Source of the DNA: Vibrio cortegadensis
Lineage (GTDB): Bacteria; Pseudomonadota; Gammaproteobacteria; Enterobacterales; Vibrionaceae
Length of the DNA stretch: 64,000 bases
NCBI RefSeq assembly: GCF_024347395.1
Contig: NZ_AP025472.1
Coordinates: 558,001-622,000, forward strand
Direction of reading: 5' to 3'
Positions 41,361 through 50,143 of the stretch are shown in pieces. Every line of letters starts with the position of its first letter. Position 1 is the stretch's first letter. The notes under the pieces are model-generated. The model was not told where the DNA came from and ran no database searches. It saw nothing but the letters and a program-made list of their open reading frames with translations. Position numbers and translations under genes: made by a program.

Positions 41361-44051
41361 ATGACAGATTTAACAGTTAAAGCACTGAGTGAAGAAATTG
41401 GTACTCCAGTTGACCGCTTATTAGAACAACTTGCTGATGCTGGAATGAAAAAAGCAGGTAATGACCAAGTTTCTGATACAGAGAAGCAACAACTTCTCAT
41501 GCATCTTAAGAAAGAACATGGTGATACTTCTGGTGAAACAGAACCGACTCGCTTAACACTCCAGCGTAAAACTCGTAGTACACTAAGTGTTGCTGCTAGT
41601 GGCGGCAAGAGCAAGGATGTTCAAGTAGAAGTACGTAAGAAGCGTACTTACGTAAAACGCAGCGCTATCGAAGACGATGCAAAACGTGAAGCTGAGGATG
41701 CGGCTAATCGTGAAGCTGAAGAGCTAGCAAAACGCGAAGCTGAAGAGCTAGCACAACGTGAAGCTGCAAACAAAGCACAACGCGACGCTGAAAATAAAGC
41801 AAAACGTGAAGCGGAAGCAAAACGTGAAGCGGAAGAAAAAGCGAAACGCGTACAAGCTGAAAAGGCTAAAAAAGACATGAACGCAAAGAATTCTGATGTA
41901 AACACGCAAGCAAAAAAAGAAGCTGATGATCTAAAACGTCGTCAGGAAGAAGAAGCGCAGCGTAAAGCTGAGCAAGAAGCAGCGAAGCTAGTTGAAGAAG
42001 CTCGCAAGCTTGCGGAAGAGAACCAAGAACGCTGGTCTGAAGAAGAGAAGAAGAAGAAAGAACTTGAGAAATCTGCGGATTATCATATTACGACTTCGAC
42101 TTATGCTCGTGAAGCAGAAGATGCTGCCGACCAAAAAGAAGAGAAAGCACCTCGCCGTCGTAAGAAGAAAGCGCCAGCGGATGCGAACAAACGCGGTGGT
42201 CGTAATAACCAACGTGGCGGTCGTAACAACCGCAGAGATCAAATGGCTAAGCCTACATCAATGCAACACGGCTTTGATAAGAGCGCAGCTGTTGCTAAGC
42301 AAGATGTTGTTATTGGCGAAACTGTTGTTGTTTCTGAACTGGCAAACAAAATGTCAGTAAAAGCAACTGAAGTTATTAAGGTAATGATGAAGATGGGCGC
42401 TATGGCGACTATCAACCAAGTTATCGACCAAGAAACGGCTTCTCTTGTTGCCGAAGAAATGGGCCACAAAGTTATTCTTCGTAAAGAGAATGAACTAGAA
42501 GAAGCAGTACTGTCTGATCGTGATAACGATGCTGCTCTAGAAGGTCGTGCTCCTGTTGTTACTATCATGGGTCACGTTGACCACGGTAAAACATCTACAC
42601 TGGATTACATCCGTCGTGCACACGTTGCTGACGCGGAAGCTGGCGGTATTACACAGCACATTGGTGCATACCACGTTGAAACTGACAACGGTATGATCAC
42701 TTTCCTTGATACTCCTGGACACGCGGCGTTTACTGCTATGCGTGCTCGTGGTGCTCAAGCGACAGATATCGTAGTACTTGTAGTTGCTGCCGATGATGGT
42801 GTTATGCCACAAACAATCGAAGCTATCCAACACGCAAAAGCGGCTGGTGTACCTCTGATTGTTGCGGTAAACAAAATCGATAAAGAAGGCGCTAACCCTG
42901 ATAACGTTAAAAATGAGCTTGCTCAATACGACGTTATTCCTGAGGAGTGGGGCGGCGAGAACATCTTTGTACATATCTCTGCTAAGCAAGGTACAAACAT
43001 CGATGGTCTTCTAGAGTCTATTCTTCTTCAATCTGAAGTACTTGAATTAACTGCGGTTAAAGAAGGTATGGCATCAGGTGTTGTTGTTGAATCTCGTCTA
43101 GATAAAGGCCGTGGCCCAGTTGCTACTGTTCTTGTTCAATCTGGTACTCTAAACAAAGGCGATATCGTTCTTTGTGGTCAAGAGTACGGCCGTGTTCGTG
43201 CAATGCGCGATGAAAATGGTCAAGAGATCTCTGAAGCGGGTCCATCTATCCCAGTAGAAATTCTAGGTCTTTCTGGCGTTCCTGCATCTGGTGACGAAGC
43301 GACAGTTGTACGTGATGAGCGTAAAGCTCGTGAAGTTGCAAACTACCGTCAAGGTAAATTCCGTGATGTTAAACTTGCACGTCAACAGAAAGCGAAACTA
43401 GAAAACATGTTTGCGAACATGGAAGCTGGTGAAGTTGCTGAATGTAACGTTGTACTTAAAGCGGATGTTCAAGGTTCTGTTGAAGCAATTGCTGATTCAC
43501 TACGTAAACTATCAACTGACGAAGTTAAAGTTAACATCGTAGGTTCTGGTGTTGGTGGTATTACTGAAACTGATGCAACGCTAGCAGCGGCTTCAAACGC
43601 AATCATCTTAGGCTTCAACGTACGTGCTGATGCAACGGCTCGTCGTACTGTTGAAAATGAAAACCTAGACTTGCGTTACTACTCAATCATTTACCAACTG
43701 ATTGACGAAGTGAAACAAGCAATGGGCGGCATGCTTGCACCTGAGTTCAAACAAGAAATCATCGGTCTTGCACAAGTACGTGACGTATTTAAATCGCCTA
43801 AACTTGGTGCGATTGCTGGTTGTATGGTTACTGAAGGTACAATTAAGCGTAGCAACCCAATTCGTGTACTACGTGAAAATGTTGTTATCTACGAAGGTGA
43901 GCTAGAGTCACTACGTCGCTTTAAAGACGATGTTCAAGAAGTTAAGAATGGCTACGAATGTGGTATCGGCGTTAAGAACTACAATGATGTTCGCGTTGGT
44001 GACCAAATCGAAGTATTCGAAATCGTTGAAATTCAACGTACTCTCGACTAA
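41361..44051 (+). CDS. infB: translation initiation factor IF-2
   Basis: GTPase that delivers fMet-tRNA to the 30S subunit and promotes subunit joining. 896 residues from MTDLTVKALSEEIG (AAGGAGAG upstream). The N-terminal IF2-N domain (about 1-55) is followed by a long charged helix of KREAEE-type repeats (about 105-230), a basic Gly/Arg/Asn linker, a second IF2-N domain, then the G domain with GHVDHGKTS, DTPGH and NKID, and C-terminal domains II-IV. Shorter isoforms from internal starts, as in E. coli, are possible but I did not identify their sites. Confidence 0.97.
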   Translation: MTDLTVKALSEEIGTPVDRLLEQLADAGMKKAGNDQVSDTEKQQLLMHLKKEHGDTSGETEPTRLTLQRKTRSTLSVAASGGKSKDVQVEVRKKRTYVKRSAIEDDAKREAEDAANREAEELAKREAEELAQREAANKAQRDAENKAKREAEAKREAEEKAKRVQAEKAKKDMNAKNSDVNTQAKKEADDLKRRQEEEAQRKAEQEAAKLVEEARKLAEENQERWSEEEKKKKELEKSADYHITTSTYAREAEDAADQKEEKAPRRRKKKAPADANKRGGRNNQRGGRNNRRDQMAKPTSMQHGFDKSAAVAKQDVVIGETVVVSELANKMSVKATEVIKVMMKMGAMATINQVIDQETASLVAEEMGHKVILRKENELEEAVLSDRDNDAALEGRAPVVTIMGHVDHGKTSTLDYIRRAHVADAEAGGITQHIGAYHVETDNGMITFLDTPGHAAFTAMRARGAQATDIVVLVVAADDGVMPQTIEAIQHAKAAGVPLIVAVNKIDKEGANPDNVKNELAQYDVIPEEWGGENIFVHISAKQGTNIDGLLESILLQSEVLELTAVKEGMASGVVVESRLDKGRGPVATVLVQSGTLNKGDIVLCGQEYGRVRAMRDENGQEISEAGPSIPVEILGLSGVPASGDEATVVRDERKAREVANYRQGKFRDVKLARQQKAKLENMFANMEAGEVAECNVVLKADVQGSVEAIADSLRKLSTDEVKVNIVGSGVGGITETDATLAAASNAIILGFNVRADATARRTVENENLDLRYYSIIYQLIDEVKQAMGGMLAPEFKQEIIGLAQVRDVFKSPKLGAIAGCMVTEGTIKRSNPIRVLRENVVIYEGELESLRRFKDDVQEVKNGYECGIGVKNYNDVRVGDQIEVFEIVEIQRTLD

Positions 44052-44106
44052 TTGACAAAGTTATTAACTTGCCAAAAAGGTAAGTGATACGGTTGTTGAA
44101 TACACC

Positions 44107-44135
44107 ATGGGGGGCTGATAGCCCCCCATTCTTTC
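44107..44135 (+). terminator. hairpin between infB and rbfA
   Basis: ATGGGGGGCT / AGCCCCCCAT with a GAT loop (44107-44129), then a weak TCTTTCTA tail. It is a very GC-rich stem just before the rbfA ribosome site, so it may terminate partly or act as a processing site. Confidence 0.6.
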
Positions 44136-44151
44136 TATAGTGAGAAAAGAA

Positions 44152-44583
44152 ATGTCAAAAGAATTTAGCCGCACACAACGTGTGTCGCAACAACTACAAA
44201 AAGAGCTCGCTCTTATCCTTCAACGTGAAGTGCGTGATTCACGCATTGGTATGGTTACCATTTCAGATGTTGAAGTATCACGTGATCTTGCTTACGCAAA
44301 AGTATTCGTTACTTTCTTATGTGTGGGTGAGCAAACACCAGAATCAAGCTTAGCAGCACTTAAAGAGCATGAAGTTCCTGTTCGAATGATGCTAGGTAAG
44401 CGTATTCGCCATCGTTTAACACCTGAAGTTCGCTTTACTTACGACAACACGCTTGTTGAAGGTATGCGTATGTCTAACTTAGTAAGCGAAGTTCTAAGTG
44501 AAGATAAGCGCAAGCAAGTTGAATCAGGTCGTGAAGACGAAGCTGAACAGAAAGATGAATCTGAGCAGAAAGGTGAAGAGTAA
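44152..44583 (+). CDS. rbfA: ribosome-binding factor RbfA
   Basis: KH-fold 30S maturation factor that acts on the 5' end helix of 16S rRNA and in cold adaptation. 143 residues from MSKEFSRTQRVSQQL; a GTG four codons upstream is also open. The family motifs DVEVSRDLAYAKVFVTF and RHRLTPEVRFTYD are intact. The tail is a charged Glu/Lys extension of about 25 residues. Its stop TAA shares one base with the truB ATG (TAATG). Confidence 0.95.
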   Translation: MSKEFSRTQRVSQQLQKELALILQREVRDSRIGMVTISDVEVSRDLAYAKVFVTFLCVGEQTPESSLAALKEHEVPVRMMLGKRIRHRLTPEVRFTYDNTLVEGMRMSNLVSEVLSEDKRKQVESGREDEAEQKDESEQKGEE

Positions 44584-45536
44584 TGGCTCGTCGTCGTAAA
44601 GGTCGTCCAATTAATGGTGTGATCCTTTTGGATAAACCAACTGGAATTTCATCTAATGATGCGCTGCAGAAAGTAAAGCGTATTTATTTTGCTGAGAAAG
44701 CGGGCCATACCGGCGCACTTGATCCTCTTGCGACGGGCATGTTGCCTATCTGTCTTGGTGAGGCGACGAAGTTTTCTCAGTTTCTTTTAGATTCTGATAA
44801 ACGCTACGTGGTGATCGCTAAGCTTGGTGAGCGTACCAATACCTCTGATTCTGATGGTGAAGTGGTAGAAACTCGTGATGTAAACGTGACTCAAGAGCAA
44901 CTTGAGAGCTGTATCGAGACCTTCAAAGGTGAAACTGATCAGATACCATCAATGTTCTCTGCATTGAAATATCAAGGTAAGCCTTTATATGAATATGCGC
45001 GTGCAGGTATCGAGGTTCCGCGTGAATCTCGTAAGATCACAGTCTACTCAATTGAGTTGCTTCGTTTTGAAGGTGATGAAGTTGAGATGGAAGTGCATTG
45101 CTCGAAAGGGACATATATCCGTACGATTACGGATGACCTTGGGGAGATGCTAGGTTGTGGTGCCCACGTTAAGTATTTGCGTCGTACTGGTGTTGCAAAA
45201 TATCCTTACGAGAAAATGGTGACTCTTGAGCAGTTAAATGAACTGTTAGAGCAAGCGAAAGAGCAAGACATCGCACCGAAAGAGCTACTTGATCCACTGC
45301 TAATGCCAATGGATACTGCGGTTGAAGACTTACCAGAAGTGAACATGAATGCAGAGCTGACAGATCTCGTTCAGCACGGTATGCAAGTTCAAGTCTCAGG
45401 CGCACCTTCGGAAGGTGTTGTACGAATGACGAGCGGTGAAGAGAAACTCTTTATTGGGGTTGCTGAAATTGATGATGATGGCCGTGTCGCACCTAAGCGC
45501 TTGGTTGTTTTCAGAGAAGAAGAGCCGCAAGCATAG
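44583..45536 (+). CDS. truB: tRNA pseudouridine-55 synthase TruB
   Basis: Makes pseudouridine 55 in the T arm of nearly all tRNAs. 317 residues. The catalytic aspartate is Asp47 in GHTGALDPLATG. Other motifs are LLDKPTGISSN, YVVIAKLGERTNTSD, HCSKGTYIRTI and a C-terminal PUA-like domain. Translationally coupled to rbfA by the one-base overlap. Confidence 0.96.
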   Translation: MARRRKGRPINGVILLDKPTGISSNDALQKVKRIYFAEKAGHTGALDPLATGMLPICLGEATKFSQFLLDSDKRYVVIAKLGERTNTSDSDGEVVETRDVNVTQEQLESCIETFKGETDQIPSMFSALKYQGKPLYEYARAGIEVPRESRKITVYSIELLRFEGDEVEMEVHCSKGTYIRTITDDLGEMLGCGAHVKYLRRTGVAKYPYEKMVTLEQLNELLEQAKEQDIAPKELLDPLLMPMDTAVEDLPEVNMNAELTDLVQHGMQVQVSGAPSEGVVRMTSGEEKLFIGVAEIDDDGRVAPKRLVVFREEEPQA

Positions 45537-45558
45537 ACTGCGCTTAAATTGATATTTT

Positions 45559-45590
45559 AAAACCGAGGTCATTTGGCTTCGGTTTTTTTA
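45559..45590 (+). terminator. truB terminator
   Basis: AAAACCGAGG pairs with CTTCGGTTTT (one wobble), followed by a U-run, about 25 bp past the truB stop; it closes the nusA-infB operon. Confidence 0.85.
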
Positions 45591-45663
45591 TATGCTGCTT
45601 TTGCTTAGATTGATTTGAGGGGGAAGAGAATCGTAAATTGCACGTTATTTGCTTCCAAATATC

Positions 45664-45692
45664 TTGTGTTTAAACTTTAGCCCCCGTATAAT
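45664..45692 (+). promoter_or_regulatory. sigma-70 promoter of rpsO
   Basis: TTGTGT (45664-45669) and TATAAT (45687-45692) with a 17-bp spacer, giving a transcript start about 70 nt before the rpsO ATG. That leader is where S15 autoregulation would act. Confidence 0.8.
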
Positions 45693-45766
45693 CCGCCCCT
45701 CGCGTAGCAGCTGAATCAGAGATTGGCTGTTACAAATTATAAACTTACTCTTATCAGGAGAGAATT

Positions 45767-46036
45767 ATGTCTCTGAATGCAGAAACTAAAGCAGCAATCG
45801 TTGCAGAATACGCACAATGTGAAAACGATACTGGTTCACCAGAAGTACAAGTAGCACTACTTACTGCTTCTATCAACCACCTTCAAGGTCACTTCAAAAC
45901 GCACATCCACGACCACCACAGCCGTCGCGGTCTGCTACGTATGGTTTCTAGCCGTCGTAAACTTCTTGACTACTTGAAAGGCAAAAACCTTACTCGTTAC
46001 CAAGATCTTATCAAGCGTCTAGGTCTACGTCGCTAA
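45767..46036 (+). CDS. rpsO: 30S ribosomal protein S15
   Basis: Primary 16S rRNA-binding protein of the platform, contacting helices 20-22. 89 residues, as in E. coli. The conserved GSPEVQVALLT, HDHHSRRGLL and KRLGLR segments are intact. CAGGAGAG precedes the ATG. It has its own promoter and terminator and precedes pnp, the usual order. Confidence 0.97.
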   Translation: MSLNAETKAAIVAEYAQCENDTGSPEVQVALLTASINHLQGHFKTHIHDHHSRRGLLRMVSSRRKLLDYLKGKNLTRYQDLIKRLGLRR

Positions 46037-46064
46037 TAGCGATGTCTACAAAGACAGTTTGAAG

Positions 46065-46093
46065 AAAGGGGAGCGTTTATCGCTCCTTTTTTT
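46065..46093 (+). terminator. rpsO terminator
   Basis: AAAGGGGAGCG / CGCTCCTTTTTTT stem with a TTTAT loop, 28 bp after rpsO. In E. coli this terminator leaks into pnp. Confidence 0.9.
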
Positions 46094-46238
46094 GTGCCTG
46101 AAACCCCAGTATTTTTTACCGCTTGAAATACCTCTCTAATTAAAAATAGTTTATACTATGCCTCGTTGAAATAACGTTATGTTGTTTCACATATTAATCT
46201 AACTCATCGCTTTACAGTCACCGAAGTCGACCAATTGG

Positions 46239-46289
46239 TCGCGACTATTACAAATTATCTTTTTCGAAGTCAATTTGTACTAGTCGCGA
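46239..46289 (+). promoter_or_regulatory. pnp leader stem-loop (RNase III / PNPase autoregulation)
   Basis: TCGCGACTA (46239-46247) pairs with TAGTCGCGA (46281-46289). After a 2x2 internal loop ACAAATT (46250-46256) pairs with AATTTGT (46272-46278). The total is 16 pairs with a 15-nt loop, 67 bp before the pnp ATG. In E. coli a similar long stem is cut by RNase III, after which PNPase destroys its own message. The rest of the 320-bp rpsO-pnp gap holds no gene. Confidence 0.75.
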
Positions 46290-46356
46290 TTAGTATTGCT
46301 TTGAGTATTCATTTAATCATTCTAAATCTCATATGAGTTTAGAGTAAGGAAATCAA

Positions 46357-48480
46357 ATGTTCGCGAATCCAGTCGTAAAATCATTTCAGTACGGTAACCA
46401 CACCGTAACTCTAGAAACAGGCGTAATGGCACGCCAAGCTACCGCTGCTGTAATGGCAACAATGGACGATACTTCAGTATTCGTTTCTGTAGTAGCAAAA
46501 AAAGAAGCAGTAGCAGGTCAAGATTTCTTCCCGCTAACAGTTAACTACCAAGAGCGTACTTACGCTGCTGGTAAAATTCCTGGTGGTTTCTTCAAGCGTG
46601 AAGGTCGTCCTTCTGAAGCTGAAACACTAACCGCTCGTCTTATTGACCGTCCAATTCGTCCACTTTTCCCAAGTGCGTTTAAAAACGAAGTTCAAGTTAT
46701 CGCTACGGTTGTTTCTATCAACCCTGACGTAAACCCAGACATGATCACTATGATCGCAACGTCTGCTGCACTTTCTATCGCTGGTGTTCCATTCAATGGT
46801 CCTATCGGTGCTGCACGTGTTGGTCACATCGACGGTCAACTAGTACTTAACCCTTCAAACACAGAGCTTGAAAACTCTAAACTGGACCTAGTTGTGTCTG
46901 GTACTGAAGGCGCTGTTCTAATGGTTGAATCTGAAGCGGATAACCTATCTGAAGAAGAAATGCTTTCTGCTGTTGTTTACGGTCACGACCAACAACAAGT
47001 TGTTATTAAAGCAATCAACGAGTTCGCTGCTGAAGTAGCGACGCCATCTTGGGATTGGACTGCTCCAGAAGTAAACGCAGAGCTTAAAGCTAAAGTTGCT
47101 GAACTTGCAGAAACTCGTCTTTCTGAAGCGTACCAAATCACTGAAAAAATGGCACGTTACGAGCAAGTTGGCGCAATCAAAACTGAAGCAGTTGAAGCGC
47201 TTCTAGCTCAAGATGAAGAACTAAATGAACGTGAAATTCGCGGCATGCTTGGTTCTCTAGAGAAAAACGTAGTACGTAGCCGCATCATTGCTGGTAACCC
47301 ACGTATTGATGGTCGTGAAAAAGACATGGTTCGTGCGTTAGACGTACGTACTGGTGTTCTTCCACGTACTCACGGTTCTTCTCTATTTACTCGTGGTGAA
47401 ACTCAAGCGCTTGTTACGGCAACACTTGGTACACAACGTGATGCTCAAATCATCGATAGCCTAATGGGTGAGAAGAAAGATCACTTCCTTCTACACTACA
47501 ACTTCCCTCCATACTGTGTAGGCGAAACTGGTTTTGTTGGTTCTCCTAAGCGTCGTGAAATTGGTCACGGTAAGCTAGCGAAACGTGGTATCCAAGCAGT
47601 TATGCCTTCAATTGAAGAATTCCCATACACAGTACGTGTTGTATCGGAAATCACTGAATCTAACGGTTCATCTTCAATGGCTTCTGTATGTGGTACTTCT
47701 CTAGCACTTATGGATGCTGGTGTTCCAATCAAAGCATCTGTTGCTGGTATCGCGATGGGTCTTGTTAAAGAAGGCGATGATTTCGTTGTTCTTTCTGACA
47801 TCCTTGGCGACGAAGATCACCTAGGTGACATGGACTTTAAAGTTGCGGGTACTAACGACGGTATTACTGCTCTTCAAATGGATATCAAAATTGAAGGTAT
47901 CACTAAAGAGATCATGCAGATCGCTCTAAACCAAGCACAAGGTGCGCGTAAGCACATCCTTACTGTAATGGACGAAGCAATCTCTGGCGCTCGTGAAGAT
48001 ATCTCTGAGTTTGCTCCACGTATCCACACAATGAAAATCAACACTGATAAGATCCGTGATGTTATCGGTAAAGGCGGTGCGGTTATTCGCGCTCTTTGTG
48101 AAGAAACTGGCACAACTATCGAAATCGAAGATGACGGTACAGTTAAAATTGCTGCAACTTCTGGCGAACAAGCTGAAGACGCAATCAACCGCATTAAGTC
48201 TCTGACTGCTGAAGTTGAAGTGGGTACTATCTACACGGGTAAAGTTGCTCGTCTAGCTGATTTCGGTGCATTCGTAACGATTCTTCCTGGTAAAGATGGT
48301 CTAGTACACATCTCTCAAATCGCTGACAAGCGTATCGAGAAAGTGTCTGACTACCTAACTGAAGGTCAAGAAGTTCAAGTTAAAGTTCTTGAAATCGACC
48401 GTCAAGGCCGTGTACGTCTAAGCATGAAAGAAGCAGTAGAACAGCCTGCAGCTGAAGAAAACGCTGCACCTGAAGCTTAA
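46357..48480 (+). CDS. pnp: polynucleotide phosphorylase PNPase
   Basis: 3'-5' phosphorolytic exoribonuclease and degradosome partner. 707 residues: first RNase PH domain (about 1-140), helical linker, second RNase PH domain (about 310-540) with catalytic Asp residues in DILGDEDHLGDMDFKVAG, KH (IGKGGAVIRALCEE), and S1 (GTIYTGKVARLADFGAFV). The acidic, Ala-rich tail ends EENAAPEA. Strong codon bias indicates high expression. TAAGGAAATCAA precedes the ATG. Confidence 0.97.
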   Translation: MFANPVVKSFQYGNHTVTLETGVMARQATAAVMATMDDTSVFVSVVAKKEAVAGQDFFPLTVNYQERTYAAGKIPGGFFKREGRPSEAETLTARLIDRPIRPLFPSAFKNEVQVIATVVSINPDVNPDMITMIATSAALSIAGVPFNGPIGAARVGHIDGQLVLNPSNTELENSKLDLVVSGTEGAVLMVESEADNLSEEEMLSAVVYGHDQQQVVIKAINEFAAEVATPSWDWTAPEVNAELKAKVAELAETRLSEAYQITEKMARYEQVGAIKTEAVEALLAQDEELNEREIRGMLGSLEKNVVRSRIIAGNPRIDGREKDMVRALDVRTGVLPRTHGSSLFTRGETQALVTATLGTQRDAQIIDSLMGEKKDHFLLHYNFPPYCVGETGFVGSPKRREIGHGKLAKRGIQAVMPSIEEFPYTVRVVSEITESNGSSSMASVCGTSLALMDAGVPIKASVAGIAMGLVKEGDDFVVLSDILGDEDHLGDMDFKVAGTNDGITALQMDIKIEGITKEIMQIALNQAQGARKHILTVMDEAISGAREDISEFAPRIHTMKINTDKIRDVIGKGGAVIRALCEETGTTIEIEDDGTVKIAATSGEQAEDAINRIKSLTAEVEVGTIYTGKVARLADFGAFVTILPGKDGLVHISQIADKRIEKVSDYLTEGQEVQVKVLEIDRQGRVRLSMKEAVEQPAAEENAAPEA

Positions 48481-48536
48481 TTGCTTAAGGTGATGAGCTT
48501 AGGGTTTATTAGCCTATAAGTCTCAAAGCATGTTAT

Positions 48537-48565
48537 AAAGGGGAGCGATATCGCTCCCCTTTTTC
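48537..48565 (+). terminator. pnp terminator
   Basis: AAAGGGGAGCGAT / ATCGCTCCCCTTT perfect palindrome followed by Us; 57 bp after pnp and 28 bp before the nlpI start. Confidence 0.85.
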
Positions 48566-48592
48566 ATGCGGGTTTAACAGGAGTATCTATTT

Positions 48593-49531
48593 GTGAAATG
48601 GTTTCAAACCGCTAGTCTATGCATAATGCTGGTATTGACTGGATGTTCATCAACAACAAAGCAGTCAAGTCAGTGGATCTATCCACCGATGGCAGTGCCT
48701 CTTCAATCGACAATTAAGCAAGAAGTACAAATTGCTCGTTTGACTCAATTGTTGCAGCGTTCTGATCTTAAAGATGAAGTTCGCGCCAAGATGTTTTATG
48801 AACGGGGGAATTACTACGATAGCGTTGGGTTGCGAGATCTTGCTCGTTTAGACTTTAATCAATCTCTAGCATTAGAGCCTGCTCAGCCTGACATCTTCAA
48901 CCTATTGGGAGTGTACTTTACTCAAGTTGGTGAGTTTGATGCCGCATATGAAGCTTTTGATTCAACGTTAGAGCTTGATCCCTCTAACTCTTATGCTGAA
49001 AGAAACCGAGCGATTGCACTCTATTATGGTGATCGTATTGATTTAGCATTTGAAGATATGACCAAGCATTATCAGGATGATCCCAGCGATCCATTTCGTG
49101 CCTTGTGGTTGTATATAATTCAATACGAACTTGACCCTATTGAAGCGCAACAAGCGCTATTAGCACGCTATGAATCGAAAGATGAAAGCTGGGGCTGGGT
49201 GTTAGTGGCATTGACTCTGGATAAAATTACGGAAGAGCAAGCATTCAAAGCCGTGCTAACAAGTAGCCGTGACAACACACTGCTAGCGCAACGACTCACC
49301 GAAGTCTATTTTTATTTGGGTAAGCGTTATCAGCTAGTCGGTGACTATGCTAATGCCGTCTCTCTCTATAAGTTAGCCCTGTCATTTAATGTGTTTGAGT
49401 ATGTGGAGCATCGTTACTCATTTTTAGAGCTTGGACGGATTTTTGAAGAGGTGAAAGCTCAGCGTTTAGCCGAAACCAACGCTAAAAAAATGAGTGAAAG
49501 TTCAGAGAAAAGCGAAGTAGTAACGCAATAG
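48593..49531 (+). CDS. nlpI: lipoprotein NlpI
   Basis: Outer-membrane TPR lipoprotein that scaffolds peptidoglycan hydrolases and, with Prc, controls MepS turnover in enterobacteria. 312 residues, starting at a GTG with AGGAG 9 bp before it. Lipobox LTGC gives the lipidated Cys at residue 19. Several TPRs follow (LRDLARLDFNQSLALEPA, FDAAYEAFDSTLELDPS and others) and a charged end. Directly after pnp, as in other gammaproteobacteria. Confidence 0.93.
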   Translation: MKWFQTASLCIMLVLTGCSSTTKQSSQWIYPPMAVPLQSTIKQEVQIARLTQLLQRSDLKDEVRAKMFYERGNYYDSVGLRDLARLDFNQSLALEPAQPDIFNLLGVYFTQVGEFDAAYEAFDSTLELDPSNSYAERNRAIALYYGDRIDLAFEDMTKHYQDDPSDPFRALWLYIIQYELDPIEAQQALLARYESKDESWGWVLVALTLDKITEEQAFKAVLTSSRDNTLLAQRLTEVYFYLGKRYQLVGDYANAVSLYKLALSFNVFEYVEHRYSFLELGRIFEEVKAQRLAETNAKKMSESSEKSEVVTQ

Positions 49532-49549
49532 CCGCATAATAATTGAAAG

Positions 49550-49577
49550 AAAACCGTCCACGAGGCGGTTTTTTTTG
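49550..49577 (+). terminator. nlpI terminator
   Basis: AAACCG / CGGTTT stem with an inner CC/GG pair and an eight-U tail. Confidence 0.85.
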
Positions 49578-49602
49578 CTTTTAAAACACTCAAATAGTAA
49601 AC

Positions 49603-49621
49603 TAGTTAGCCTTGCTAACTA
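49603..49621. promoter_or_regulatory. palindromic operator upstream of the MarR-family gene
   Basis: TAGTTAGC-CTT-GCTAACTA is a perfect 8-bp dyad ending 14 bp before the marR ATG. The same core recurs upstream of the transporter gene (50061-50083). Such a pair is the usual layout for a MarR repressor controlling itself and its target. Confidence 0.7.
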
Positions 49622-49634
49622 AAATGAGCGATAC

Positions 49635-50045
49635 ATGAGTTTAAATCACCACCTAGAAGAGCTAGAGCGATTTTCAGCGAAAATTTGGAGAGTGCACAGT
49701 AAGGAAGATCCGATTGCTCAGCTCAGTTTCAATGAGTATGACTACCTCAAAGTCATTCAAGCTGCCCCTGAACTGATTCGCTTGACCGATTTAGCAGCCG
49801 AGATGCAAGTCACGAAACCATCGGCAACGAATATGGTGAAACGATTAGAGCGTAAAGGGCTAGTGGAGCGGAAACCATGCCCCGAAGATGCCCGTTCTAA
49901 ACGGGTTGGCCTAACGCCTTTAGCTACTGACAACCTTTCGTTGGAAAGTAAAGTCTATGAATTAATGTCGGATCGTTTGATGAAGGGTCTGACGGAAATT
50001 GAAGCTCAGCAGTTAAATGAGCTTCTGAAAAAAGCGTTGAAATAA
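49635..50045 (+). CDS. MarR-family transcriptional regulator
   Basis: Dimeric winged-helix regulator of 136 residues. The HTH is RLTDLAAEMQVTKPSATNMVKRLERKGLVERKPCPEDARSKRVGLT (about 53-95 with the wing), the standard MarR block. It is flanked by near-identical palindromes, so it probably represses itself and the MATE gene 98 bp downstream until a ligand releases it. The ligand is unknown. A Cys in the wing (KPCPED) might permit redox sensing, but this is only a possibility. Confidence 0.88.
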   Translation: MSLNHHLEELERFSAKIWRVHSKEDPIAQLSFNEYDYLKVIQAAPELIRLTDLAAEMQVTKPSATNMVKRLERKGLVERKPCPEDARSKRVGLTPLATDNLSLESKVYELMSDRLMKGLTEIEAQQLNELLKKALK

Positions 50046-50060
50046 GATTGAATTTACCCA

Positions 50061-50083
50061 TTTAGTTAGCCTTGATAACTAAA
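50061..50083. promoter_or_regulatory. palindromic operator upstream of the MATE gene
   Basis: TTTAGTTA-GCCTTGA-TAACTAAA: 8-bp arms with a 7-bp centre, sharing the string TAGTTAGCCTTG with the site before marR. A further half-site, TAACTAAA, lies at about 50108-50115. It is 60 bp before the transporter ATG. Confidence 0.65.
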
Positions 50084-50143
50084 TTTATGGATGACTAAGT
50101 TTACAGATAACTAAATGCACAAATAGCTAATGAAAAAGAGATT

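Noticed and set aside
41685..41990. DNA repeat array as a non-coding element
   Set aside because: The repetition is in frame and encodes the charged helix of IF-2, so it needs no separate explanation.
42537..42989. 150-codon open frame on the minus strand inside infB
   Set aside because: Shadow of the IF-2 G domain created by strong codon bias; no ribosome site or recognisable domain.
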